Source: Candidatus Thiodiazotropha sp. (ex Epidulcina cf. delphinae) (GTDB lineage: Bacteria > Pseudomonadota > Gammaproteobacteria > Chromatiales > Chromatiaceae). Taken from it: DNA of 36,624 bases. A program made the translations under genes and the position numbers. Below the pieces are notes generated by a model. It was given only the letters and a program-made list of their open reading frames with translations, was not told the origin of the DNA and did not search any database. Shown one piece after another: positions 7,249-15,562 of this stretch (position 1 is the first letter of the stretch; every line of letters begins with the position of its first letter). The DNA lies in NCBI GenBank assembly GCA_025656505.1, contig JAHXHR010000022.1:1-36624 (forward strand). The letters are read 5' to 3'.

Positions 7249-9606
7249 GTGGTCTGTCATGAGAACAGTCCTTCGGTCGTCACATCCGTTCAACGTCCGT
7301 TGACCATCGCCCTTGCAGGTAACCCCAACTGTGGTAAGACGGCGCTCTTCAACAGTCTCACGGGCATTCGCCAGCGAACCGGCAACTGGCCCGGCGTGAC
7401 GGTGGATCGTAAAGAGGGACGCTTCAATATCGATAGTGAAGCGGTCGGTGTCGTCGATCTTCCCGGTATCTACTCACTGGATGCCTCCTCACTGGATGAG
7501 AAGGTGACACGCGACTATCTGCTCTCCGGCGAAGCCGACCTTATCGTCAATATCGTGGATGCCTCGAATCTGGAGCGCAATCTCTATTTCTCGATACAGA
7601 TGCTGGAGATGGGGGTGCCGTTACTGCTTGCGTTGAACATGATGGACGTGGCGCGCAAGCGCGGCCTGGAGATCGATGTTCATCGCCTGAGCCGGGATCT
7701 GGGGTGTCCGGTGATACCTATCGTCGCAGTCACCGGAGAGGGCATCACCAAGCTCAAGGGGGCGATTCAGGACCTCGCAGCGGGTGCGGTGAGCGGTGGT
7801 TTTGCCCTTGCCCAGGATGAGGTGGTCGAGCAGGCGATCATGGCCATGGAGCCGCTCCTGCCGATGATGGAAAACCAGAGCCATTCGAAACGGCGTTGGT
7901 TGTTGTTGAAGATGCTGGAAGGAGACCGATTCGCCCTGAGCCATTCCGATGAGGCGTTACGTGAACAAGTGCGCCATTGGCAGTATTTGATAGAGGACCG
8001 GGTGGATGAAGAGCCGGATATACACATTGCGGATACCCGATACGGGCATGCCCATGCCATCTCCCAGAATGTGACCCAGCAGCATGGGCGGGTAGAGAAG
8101 ACCATCAGTGACCGCATCGACAAGGTGGTGCTGAGCCGGCTCTTCGGGATTCCGGTATTTCTGTTCGTGATGTACCTGATGTTCATGTTTGCGATCAACA
8201 TCGGCGGCGCCTTTATCGATTTTTTCGATGGCGTGGCCGGGGCGATTTTCGTCGATGGTTTCGGGCATCTGCTGAACTCACTGGGGCTGCCGCAATGGCT
8301 GATCGTATTACTGGCCGACGGGGCCGGCGGTGGAGTTCAGGTGGTCGCCACCTTCATCCCGATCATCACCGCCCTGTATCTGTTTCTCTCCGTCGTGGAG
8401 GATTCCGGCTACATGGCCAGGGCCGCGTTCGTGATGGACCGTTTCATGCGCTCTATCGGTCTCCCCGGCAAGGCGTTCGTGTCGATGATCGTCGGCTTCG
8501 GCTGTAATGTGCCTGCGGTGATGGCGACCCGCACCTTGGAGAGTGAAAGGGAGCGCAAGCTGACCATTTTGATGAACCCTTTCATGTCCTGCGGCGCCCG
8601 CCTGCCGGTGTATGTATTGTTCGCGGCCGCCTTTTTCCCCAGCAACGGGCAGAATCTGGTGTTCGGCCTCTATCTGATAGGCATAGCGGTGGCGGTCATC
8701 ACCGGACTGATCATGAAAAAGACCCTGCTTTCAGGCGAGAGCACCGGTTTTATGATGGAGTTGCCCCACTATCACATGCCTACCCTGCGGGGTGTCATGC
8801 TGCGCACCTGGGACAGGGTCAAGCTCTTCATCAAGGAGGCGGGCCGGGTGATCGTGTTGATGGTATTGGTGATCAACACCCTCAACGCCATCGGCACCGA
8901 TGGCAGCTTCGGTAACGAGGATACCGAACACTCGGTGCTCAGCGCATTGAGTAGAGTGATTACGCCGGTGCTGGCGCCGATGGGTATCCACCAGGATAAC
9001 TGGCCTGCCACGGTCGGTATCTTCACCGGTATCCTTGCCAAGGAGACGGTGGTCGGCACACTTGATGCCCTGTATACGAATCTCGCCAAGGAAGAGACCG
9101 GGGGAGAGGCATCCGCCCGATCCTTCGATTTTGTACAGGCGATCACCGAGGCGGCGGCCACGATTCCGCAGAATTTGCTCGGCGTAAAGGATCTGCTCAA
9201 GGATCCGCTAGCCATGGATGTCGGCGATATCGGCAGCGCCGAAGCGGCCGCCAGGGCACAGCAGGTGAACATCGATGTCTTCGGCGCCATGGCGGCCCGC
9301 TTCGATGGTCAGGTCGGGGCGTTCGCCTATCTCCTGTTCATCCTGCTCTACTCCCCCTGTGTCGCCACGATCGCCGCGATTCGTCGTGAGGCGGGTCGTC
9401 GCTGGGCTGTCTTCGTGGTGGCCTGGTCCACCGGCATCGCGTTCATCGTCGCCAGTCTGTTCTATCAGGTAGCGACCTACGCCGGTCATCCGCAAAGCGC
9501 ATCGATTTGGATCGTCAGCCTGGTAGCGGTGCTTGTGGCCGTCATCGGCGGTTTGAGGTACTGGTCCCTGCGCAGCCGGCAACTGCTGTCCGAGGCCGAG
9601 GTATGA
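7249..9606 (+). CDS. feoB: FeoB ferrous iron transporter, GTPase-coupled
   Basis: A 785-aa protein, close to the usual FeoB length. The N-terminal G domain shows G1 GNPNCGKT (24-31), G3 DLPG (70-73) and G4 NMMD (130-133). Next come a helical GDI-like region and two Gate (nucleoside-recognition-like) membrane blocks. These include the conserved GFGCNVPAVMATRTL and SCGARLPVYVLF segments around residues 420-460, and YSPCVATIAAIRRE near 700. It imports Fe2+ across the inner membrane. The GTG start is supported by AGGAA (7239-7243) overlapping the feoA stop region. The stop overlaps the feoC start as ATGA, so translation is probably coupled. Confidence 0.97.
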   Translation: MVCHENSPSVVTSVQRPLTIALAGNPNCGKTALFNSLTGIRQRTGNWPGVTVDRKEGRFNIDSEAVGVVDLPGIYSLDASSLDEKVTRDYLLSGEADLIVNIVDASNLERNLYFSIQMLEMGVPLLLALNMMDVARKRGLEIDVHRLSRDLGCPVIPIVAVTGEGITKLKGAIQDLAAGAVSGGFALAQDEVVEQAIMAMEPLLPMMENQSHSKRRWLLLKMLEGDRFALSHSDEALREQVRHWQYLIEDRVDEEPDIHIADTRYGHAHAISQNVTQQHGRVEKTISDRIDKVVLSRLFGIPVFLFVMYLMFMFAINIGGAFIDFFDGVAGAIFVDGFGHLLNSLGLPQWLIVLLADGAGGGVQVVATFIPIITALYLFLSVVEDSGYMARAAFVMDRFMRSIGLPGKAFVSMIVGFGCNVPAVMATRTLESERERKLTILMNPFMSCGARLPVYVLFAAAFFPSNGQNLVFGLYLIGIAVAVITGLIMKKTLLSGESTGFMMELPHYHMPTLRGVMLRTWDRVKLFIKEAGRVIVLMVLVINTLNAIGTDGSFGNEDTEHSVLSALSRVITPVLAPMGIHQDNWPATVGIFTGILAKETVVGTLDALYTNLAKEETGGEASARSFDFVQAITEAAATIPQNLLGVKDLLKDPLAMDVGDIGSAEAAARAQQVNIDVFGAMAARFDGQVGAFAYLLFILLYSPCVATIAAIRREAGRRWAVFVVAWSTGIAFIVASLFYQVATYAGHPQSASIWIVSLVAVLVAVIGGLRYWSLRSRQLLSEAEV

Positions 9607-9824
9607 TTCTTTCCGACATCAGAGAGTTTTTGCTGAAACGGGGGCAGGCCACCCTGGCGGAGATCGCCCTGCACGTCGATGCAGAGCCCGATGCGGTGAG
9701 AGGCATGCTGCAACAGTGGGTGCGTAAGGGCAGGATCGAGCAGCGCAAGGTCGAGGCTGCCTGCGGGAGTAGCTGCAATCGATGTGACCCGGCGGTGACG
9801 GAACTCTATGTCTGGCGGCAGTAA
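9603..9824 (+). CDS. feoC: FeoC-like regulator with cysteine cluster
   Basis: A 73-aa winged-helix protein of the FeoC family. Residues 1-50 form the wHTH (MILSDIREFLLKRGQATLAE, then the recognition helix in AVRGMLQQWVRKGRIE). Residues 54-61 carry three cysteines, CGSSCNRC, resembling the wing cysteines that bind an Fe-S cluster in enterobacterial FeoC, where four are usual. FeoC associates with FeoB and is thought to adjust its stability or activity. The ATG overlaps the feoB stop. The fourth ligand is missing here, so any cluster would need a different residue or a partner. Confidence 0.85.
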   Translation: MILSDIREFLLKRGQATLAEIALHVDAEPDAVRGMLQQWVRKGRIEQRKVEAACGSSCNRCDPAVTELYVWRQ

Positions 9825-9964
9825 GCGTGGCTGAGCGGTACCATCCCTTTTGCGGAGACAGTGCTGCGATGTTCGATGAAACTGCGGACCTGAAACTCGC
9901 TGTACAAGCCGTCAGGATCGCTTGTCCGGTTTCGCCTGCGTTTTTTCCTCGCGCCGGTACGGGA

Positions 9965-10912
9965 TCAATCGACCTGAAATAGATCCGTATCCGGATGGAA
10001 GGTATACCAGGCGAACCAAAAGGCAGTGACTGACGGCATCATCCGGCCGGTCGCGTCCATCGCCGTTGCGGTTTGATTGTCGACATCGTAGTGGATTTCG
10101 ATCTCTTTACCGGCCAAGCGATCCTTGATCAGGCCACTGGTTTTCGATAATTCCACAAAAGGATATGCCTTGGTATGACCATCGATCTCCAATCCCAACA
10201 CACGTTCCTTAGGATGGTAACCCTGGGAGAGGAACTCAACCGGAAAGTAGACCTGGCGACTCGTCTCGTAGCCTTTGTAGGGAGATCGTTGATAATTGCG
10301 CGAATATCCCGTCTTCTGAGACAGCACCAATGTCTCGGGATGGCGCTGTCGCCAGTCCGACCAGGTCGTGTGTTGTAAGGGAATGGGTGTAAGACGCTGC
10401 CCTTTGTAAGCACCGCTGACGGCCTGCATTTTGATTTGGGACCAAAGCGAATCCGTGCGCCTGTCATAGAGCAGCACATCGCTGTTATAGAGTAGCCCGG
10501 AGACCCCGAAGGTGAGGGGGACGCCACCCGACTGTGCCTGAAACGCTATCCCTGTGCCACATAGAGGGCAGTAGGTGACGGCAACGCTCTCGCCGCCGAA
10601 ACGGTCATTGACGATCTCGTGCCAATTCATGATGGCGATGGGATAGGCCTTGATCACGCCGTTATGCGCCAGGCCGAGTATGCGGTCGTCGGCAGCGAGA
10701 AAATCAGCCTTACCGGCGGTCAGGAAGCGGGGGTTGTCGATCGCAGGGATACCGTCCCGAGGAGGCCCTCCCGACAATACGCTCTCGATCGGAATCAAGG
10801 CGTCAGACAGATCAAATCCGTTCTTAGACGGTCCCGCATGTGCGGCGCCCGTCAGCCAGCCTGACAGCAGCATGATTAATAAAGCTCTTGGCATATCGTA
10901 GCTCATCATCAT
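9965..10912 (-). CDS. DUF3179 domain secreted protein
   Basis: A 315-aa protein of the DUF3179 family, whose role is unknown. The start is the ATG at 10912, because AAGGA (about 10920-10924) lies 7 nt upstream; a longer GTG frame from 10933 is less likely. A Sec signal peptide is visible (MPRALLIMLLSGWLTGAAHA). Mature landmarks are the DRFGGESVAVTYCPLCGTG region with a CPLC pair, VSGLLYNSDVLLYDR, and the SLWSQ motif, all typical of the family. The CxxC could be redox active or bind metal, but that is inference. The gene stands alone, converging with feoABC. Confidence 0.88.
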   Translation of the reverse strand: MMMSYDMPRALLIMLLSGWLTGAAHAGPSKNGFDLSDALIPIESVLSGGPPRDGIPAIDNPRFLTAGKADFLAADDRILGLAHNGVIKAYPIAIMNWHEIVNDRFGGESVAVTYCPLCGTGIAFQAQSGGVPLTFGVSGLLYNSDVLLYDRRTDSLWSQIKMQAVSGAYKGQRLTPIPLQHTTWSDWRQRHPETLVLSQKTGYSRNYQRSPYKGYETSRQVYFPVEFLSQGYHPKERVLGLEIDGHTKAYPFVELSKTSGLIKDRLAGKEIEIHYDVDNQTATAMDATGRMMPSVTAFWFAWYTFHPDTDLFQVD

Positions 10913-10933
10913 GTTTTCATCCTTCTCTATCAC

Positions 10934-11579
10934 CGATTCAGCATCGCAATGCTGGCAGTAGACATCATCTGCTGTCTTGAGCGTAACATCGGTGTTAGCT
11001 CCCGATGACGGCTTGCCGGGGTATTGTCAGATACAAACCATGGTTTGGTAGAGGATAGAAGGCTGATCATATGGTAACCACCTCGTCATTTGATGCACTG
11101 TAGACTCGCCGAAGGCGTGAACCGGTCGATCCGATCAACACCTTGGAGGCTATATGATACGTAGCGGATGGAGGTCTGGATTCACCGCCGGAATAGGGGA
11201 GGGATAGTAACCCGACTGTTCGATTCTCCTCGATGGGCAGCGCCCCTACGGAATGAACTGCGCGACCATGCGTAGTAGCGCAGTGATAAATGAATTTTGT
11301 GTCGGTTTGCCCAGGTTAGAGAAAACACTAACACAATCACCGTCAAGAGCAGATTGGGTGATGAGTTTTCTCACATCGGAAAATGAGGGTGTCCCAATTT
11401 TGTTCGACATGCAGGGGGGCGGTGGGGTTGGCGGAGACGAATTCCACCTGTACCCACCCACCAGCTTACCCACAACGGTTTATTTGGATTTTAACAACAG
11501 GTTTTTTTATATCTTCTTTTCGGCGGGAACTGTCTTGACAGAGGGGGCCACTTTAGACAGAGGTGATAAAGGTTATTGG
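10934..11579. other. Unassigned intergenic stretch
   Basis: About 650 bp without a gene I can support. Overlapping open frames exist on both strands (plus 11253-11630; minus 11246-11473), but neither has a Shine-Dalgarno, a recognised motif or a credible neighbour. The plus frame runs into the E1 element, which argues against it being real. The segment could be decayed coding or mobile DNA. Confidence 0.4.
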
Positions 11580-11584
11580 ATAAA

Positions 11585-11873
11585 CCTAAAAACCGTAGTT
11601 GACCGCTCCATTCTGATACCAAGCTACTGATAGGCAAACGATTGACTTCGATTTGCCTATTCACCTGCCGGGTGAACCAGGCTACGGGGTGAATGGCACG
11701 CTTGCGGTGGCGCATGGCTGCGTTGCAACGCCTTGGAATAGCATGACGATTCCGCGTCATTGCGCGCCGTGCAGGGATGCACAAGTGTCGCAAGCACAGG
11801 GATGTGCAGGAGCGACCCTTGCCCTGCACCCCCGCAAGCGCACACTTCACCCCGTCCAACTGCGGTTTTTAGG
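11585..11873. mobile_element. MITE-like element, family E1 copy A (complete)
   Basis: A 289-bp element whose ends are inverted: CCTAAAAACCGTAGTTG at the left and CAACTGCGGTTTTTAGG at the right (one mismatch). ATAAA stands on both sides (11580-11584, 11874-11878), fitting a 5-bp target-site duplication. Internally it carries TTCACCTGCCGGGTGAA, the palindrome GCGTTGCAACGC, the hairpin GGAATAG-catga-CGATTCC (11735-11753), and alternating GTGCAGGGATGCAC-type motifs. No transposase is encoded. It matches copy D (29232-29495) nearly throughout, apart from a short internal duplication around CACAAGTGTCGCAAGCACAG. Confidence 0.85.
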
Positions 11874-11919
11874 ATAAAGGGCTGCTGATTTGTTGGCTCT
11901 TTTCCAGATTATGAAAAAG

Positions 11920-12779
11920 TTAGAAACGCGCTCCAATAGTCAACATGAAGTCACTGGCAAGGATATCCTCTTGAGAGGGTCGTCTGGCGAAATATTCATT
12001 ATTCTGCGCAGTTAAAAAAGTCACCTCAGTACTATCATAACTCAAGTTTCGGCGTTCAAATTCAACTCGTTTCCATGTTCTATGTGGGAACGCATGATGT
12101 GAACAGGGCGTAGGGTGCGGCCTTGCCGCACCATGCTGGGTTGCGCTCCTGTTTGCTATGGCGGGTTTTTTCACTTTGCGACCCCCTGACCCATACCTTG
12201 GGTTCCAGGGCTTCAAGTTACGGTGCGGCAGGGCCACACCCTACGAAGCTCGTAGAATATGGGAACGGGACGAACTCCGAAACTTGAGTCATAAGATGCC
12301 TCCATAAAAAAGTTAACCGAGTCGTTGGGTTCGCCGAGTTCAAAGCCGAGTGCGCCAATCGCTCCGACATCGGTCCCGTCTACCAGATAATCTCCGTCAT
12401 TGATATGAAAACTGGCGCCGACCCGCGCATATGGGCGAAAGTAGGATGAGGAGAAAAAACCATAGCCTATAGAGAGTTGGATGGGAACGTCATAATATTC
12501 CACATCACCGAATATTAGAACGAGAGGCCCTACGCCGGCATCCAGGCGAAAACCGGAATCGAAAAGCCCTGCGAACCGGTAGGAGAGCCCGATAGGCACG
12601 CCGCTTAGTTCGTCGTCCAGAAGCAGGTTGTCTTCGTGCCAGTCCCATATGTTCTTTGCTCCTGATACATAGGAGAATCCAATGTAGTGTGCTGATCCGG
12701 CGGACAGTAAGGCCCCGGAATATGCAGTAAGGAGGATTGTTATTGTAAGGGCCGGAATTAATCTCCTGGAATACTTCAT
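11920..12779 (-). pseudogene. Outer-membrane beta-barrel protein gene split by a MITE-like element
   Basis: The 5' part (12779 down to about 12289) encodes a signal peptide (MKYSRRLIPALTITILLTAY...) and amphipathic beta strands such as HYIGFSYVSG and YFRPYARVGASF. The current frame runs into an inserted element and stops at 12213, giving a 188-aa product with a foreign tail (WPCRTVT). The 3' part (12040 down to 11920) encodes EYFARRPSQEDILASDFMLT and ends IGARF-stop. Removing 12041-12288 plus one TCATAA copy joins the two parts in frame at residues SYDSTEV. That gives a 201-aa protein with a C-terminal Phe, the usual signature recognised by the BAM complex. The restored product is probably a small outer-membrane barrel of unknown ligand. 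Confidence 0.82.
12041..12288. mobile_element. MITE-like element, family E3, inserted in the barrel gene
   Basis: A 248-bp element with terminal inverted repeats CTCAAGTTTCGGCGTTC (12041-12057) and its near complement at 12272-12288 (16 of 17). It is flanked by a 6-bp duplication TCATAA (12035-12040 and 12289-12294). Inside lies an inverted pair of GTAGGGTGCGGC...GCCGCACC hairpins (about 12111-12134 and 12222-12244). It has no coding capacity for a transposase. The insertion site is within codons of the outer-membrane barrel gene. Confidence 0.85.
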
Positions 12780-12886
12780 CACGTTTATTCGTTTTCCTTT
12801 AATAGACAGTCTCAATAAAGCTGTACGCAGAATTGCTGTGAGACGTAGTATATGGGGTGCATTGATGATGCTCAAATATGAATGGG

Positions 12887-15094
12887 TTAAAGCATCTCTT
12901 GCGGATCCACGTCGATCGACCAGCGCACCCGGCGTGAGGCGGGTAACGCGGTGATGCCGGGAACCCATTTCACCAACCAATGATGCAATGCCTGTCGTTG
13001 CGCTGATTGAATCAGCAGATGGGCGCGGGTCTTGCCCGCTTTTCGCTCCATCGGTGCGGGAACAGGCCCCCAGAATTCAACTGCGGCGGCGCCGGTTATC
13101 TCTTTGCCGATCCGCATCGCCTGAGTAAGAAACGTCTCTGGGTCGGATGCCTTGGTCGATTCGGCGCGTAGCAATACTTGGTGAGAGTAGGGGGGGAGCA
13201 CCGCCATCCTGCGCTCATCGAGGGCCTCCTTGGCGAAGGCCGTGTAACCCTTGGTGGTCAGGAGTTGCATCAAGGGATGATCAGGGTGGCGTGTCTGTAT
13301 CAGCACCTTGCCTGGGCGTTCGGCCCTGCCGGCCCTGCCGGCCACCTGCAGAACCAGTTGCGCCATCCGCTCGGATGCGCGGAAGTCGGCGCCGAACAAG
13401 CCATGATCCACATCAAGGATGGCGACCAGGGTGACCAAGGGGAAATGGTGGCCCTTTGCCAGTATCTGAGTACCCAGCAGCAGGGGGTAGTGTCCTGTTT
13501 TTGCCTCTCCGAGGAGCTTCTCGAGTGTGCCCTTGCGGCTGGTGGAGTCACGATCGATCCTTGCCAACGGCGTCTCGGGGAAGCGGCGCTGCAGCGTCTC
13601 CTCGATACGTTCGGTTCCCTGTCCCAGAGGGCGTAGATCGGGACTGCCGCAATCAGGGCAGTGCGCCGGCACTTGGCGTTGATGCCCGCAGTGGTGACAC
13701 CAGAGCAGTTGTTGTTGCCGGTGATGGGTCATGCGCGCATCGCAGCGGGGACAGTCGGTGAGCCAGCCGCAGGCATGGCAGGTGATCATCGGCGCATAGC
13801 CGCGGCGATTGAGAAACAGCATTGCCTGTTCGCCGGTTGCAAGCGTCTGCCTGAGTTGCTTGAGCAGGGCCGGGGAGAGACCGCCGTCGAGATGTACGCT
13901 GCGGATATCCAACAGTCGGAGTTGCGGCATGCGCGCCCCAGCCGCGCGCCGGGGGAGACTCAACCGATGGTAACGGCCCTCATCGGCGTTGCGCAGGGAC
14001 TCCAGGGATGGGGTGGCGGAGCCGAGCACCACCGGGCAGTCGCACTGCTGCGCACGCACCAGCGAGAGGTCTCTTGCGGAATAGCGGAAGCCCTCCTGCT
14101 GTTTGTAAGAGAGGTCGTGTTCCTCGTCGACGATGATCAGGCCGAGCGCGGGCATGGGGGTGAACACGGCGGAGCGAGTGCCGACGACGACCTTTTTTTC
14201 TGACCGGCGCATGGCCTGCCAGACCCGTTCCCGTTCACCGTCCGAGAGTCCGGAGTGCAGCACCGCCACCCCTGCGCCGATCTGCTCCTTGAAACGTTGC
14301 AGCAGTTGCGGGGTAAGGCCGATTTCCGGCACCAACACCAGGGCTTGTTGCCGGCGCGCCAGGACGGCTTCGATCAGATACAGGTAGACCTCTGTCTTGC
14401 CGCTACCCGTGACGCCGTGAAGCAGAAAGGGCTTGAATCGTCCCAGATGGGCGCAGGTTTCATCCACGGCGGATTGCTGGTCCGGATTGAGTTTGTGTCT
14501 TGGCGTCGCCGGTGGAACCGACTCGACCACCGGTTCAATTTGGCAGGTTTCGATCCAGCCTTTGTCCGATAAGCGACGCAATACGGCGGGAGAGGCTTCG
14601 CAGCCGTCGGAAAGGGCTGACTTGGCCATGCCCTCGGGTGTTTCAGCCAGGGCTTGGATGACTGCGAGCTGTTTAGGGGCGCGGAGCAGTGTTTCGGAGT
14701 TCACTGCCTGTCCTGCCGTTGTCAGGCGTAGACCTACGGGCTTGCTGACGGATGGTGACCGGCCTTTTCTCAGATTGCCGGGAAGGGCGAGAAAGATCAC
14801 ATCGCCGAACGGGTGTTGATAGTAGTCCGCAGCCCAGCGCAGTAAACGGATGTCACTTTCTTGCAGTAACGGGGCCGGGTCGAGTTGCTCCAGAACCCGT
14901 TTCAAACGATCTGCGGGGATCGTGCTCCGGGCGGTGAGCCTAATCAGCAGACCGGTACGGCTGCCACGCCCGAAAGGGACTTGGAAGCGGCTGCCGGGCA
15001 ACAACGGGTGGGAATGATGCTTGGGTGGAAGGTAGTCGAAGAGTGTCCGCAAAGGGCCGGGTAGGGCGATCTGAAGAATGGGTGCTGAAACCAT
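12887..15094 (-). CDS. priA: Primosomal protein N' (replication restart helicase PriA)
   Basis: A 735-aa PriA, a typical full-length enzyme. PriA is the 3'-to-5' superfamily 2 helicase that recognises stalled forks and loads the replisome with PriB/DnaT/DnaC. The N-terminal 3'-DNA-binding domain comes first (LPGPLRTLFDYLPP). Walker A GVTGSGKT is at 227-234 and the DEEH box at 323-326. The zinc-binding insertion has paired cysteines (CHACG, CPRC, CHHCG, CPDCG, roughly 440-485). Helicase motif V/VI includes GTQILAKGHHFP and VAGRAGRAERPG. The ATG at 15094 gives the expected N-terminus. The 3' end runs to the region just before the barrel gene on the same strand. Confidence 0.97.
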   Translation of the reverse strand: MVSAPILQIALPGPLRTLFDYLPPKHHSHPLLPGSRFQVPFGRGSRTGLLIRLTARSTIPADRLKRVLEQLDPAPLLQESDIRLLRWAADYYQHPFGDVIFLALPGNLRKGRSPSVSKPVGLRLTTAGQAVNSETLLRAPKQLAVIQALAETPEGMAKSALSDGCEASPAVLRRLSDKGWIETCQIEPVVESVPPATPRHKLNPDQQSAVDETCAHLGRFKPFLLHGVTGSGKTEVYLYLIEAVLARRQQALVLVPEIGLTPQLLQRFKEQIGAGVAVLHSGLSDGERERVWQAMRRSEKKVVVGTRSAVFTPMPALGLIIVDEEHDLSYKQQEGFRYSARDLSLVRAQQCDCPVVLGSATPSLESLRNADEGRYHRLSLPRRAAGARMPQLRLLDIRSVHLDGGLSPALLKQLRQTLATGEQAMLFLNRRGYAPMITCHACGWLTDCPRCDARMTHHRQQQLLWCHHCGHQRQVPAHCPDCGSPDLRPLGQGTERIEETLQRRFPETPLARIDRDSTSRKGTLEKLLGEAKTGHYPLLLGTQILAKGHHFPLVTLVAILDVDHGLFGADFRASERMAQLVLQVAGRAGRAERPGKVLIQTRHPDHPLMQLLTTKGYTAFAKEALDERRMAVLPPYSHQVLLRAESTKASDPETFLTQAMRIGKEITGAAAVEFWGPVPAPMERKAGKTRAHLLIQSAQRQALHHWLVKWVPGITALPASRRVRWSIDVDPQEML

Positions 15095-15562
15095 GGACAG
15101 ACTGTATCATGGGCGCATAAATTTACCGGAAAATTCTCTAACCGTTTGATGCGCACGGCGAAATATTTTTTCCACAACATCTGTGGATAACTTTGTGGAT
15201 GGTTTTTTAATATCAGGCTTAAGGCCTTGTGGCTGCTGGGTTCTTATTAATTTGGCCAATTTTTCACCAGTTAGACTAATGTTATATTTTACAAATAGTT
15301 ATAATATATCATCTTCTGCTAATGTATCTACGAAACCACCCCCCGAGGTGCTGTATTGCAACAATTCGGGGAATGTGAATAAGACGCGGTTTTAAGGGGC
15401 AGTGACCGCTTACGCCGACATTGGGCAAAGCCTTTTCGCCATCATGAATGGCTGTGGCGCAGATGAGACACAGCGTTTGTCGAAGCGCATAAAGGGGTAG
15501 AGAGGCGTCCCGGAAAATTGATACCCTGTAGCGTGGCAAACGGCTGGGGGAGAGACGCCGTC
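15095..15562. other. Intergenic region with DnaA-box-like cluster and AT-rich tract
   Basis: This spacer lies between divergent priA and the fructosamine-kinase gene. Its left part carries DnaA-box-like 9-mers (see 15168-15202), followed by an AT-rich tract around 15280-15320 (TAGTTATAATATATCATC). I see no gene in 15203-15562; an open frame on the minus strand (15309-15640) shows no family signature. Confidence 0.5.
15168..15202. promoter_or_regulatory. Cluster of three DnaA-box-like sequences
   Basis: TTTTCCACA (15168-15176) differs from the consensus TTATCCACA at one position. TGTGGATAA (15182-15190) is an exact reverse-complement box. TGTGGATGG (15194-15202) is a weaker third copy. All three fall within 35 bp, about 75 bp upstream of priA, and an AT-rich tract follows about 80-120 bp further on. 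DnaA binding is plausible but unproven. Confidence 0.5.

Noticed and set aside
13147-14937. Several long open frames on the plus strand opposite priA
   Set aside because: They are GC-rich shadows of priA codons, without Shine-Dalgarno sequences or recognisable domains. The same applies to frames opposite feoB, murA, hisD, the ClC gene and the bc1 genes.
15095-15562. Chromosomal origin oriC
   Set aside because: The region has only three box-like sequences, one of them weak, and none of the usual origin neighbours (dnaA, dnaN, mnmG, rpmH). It is kept only as a DnaA-box cluster.
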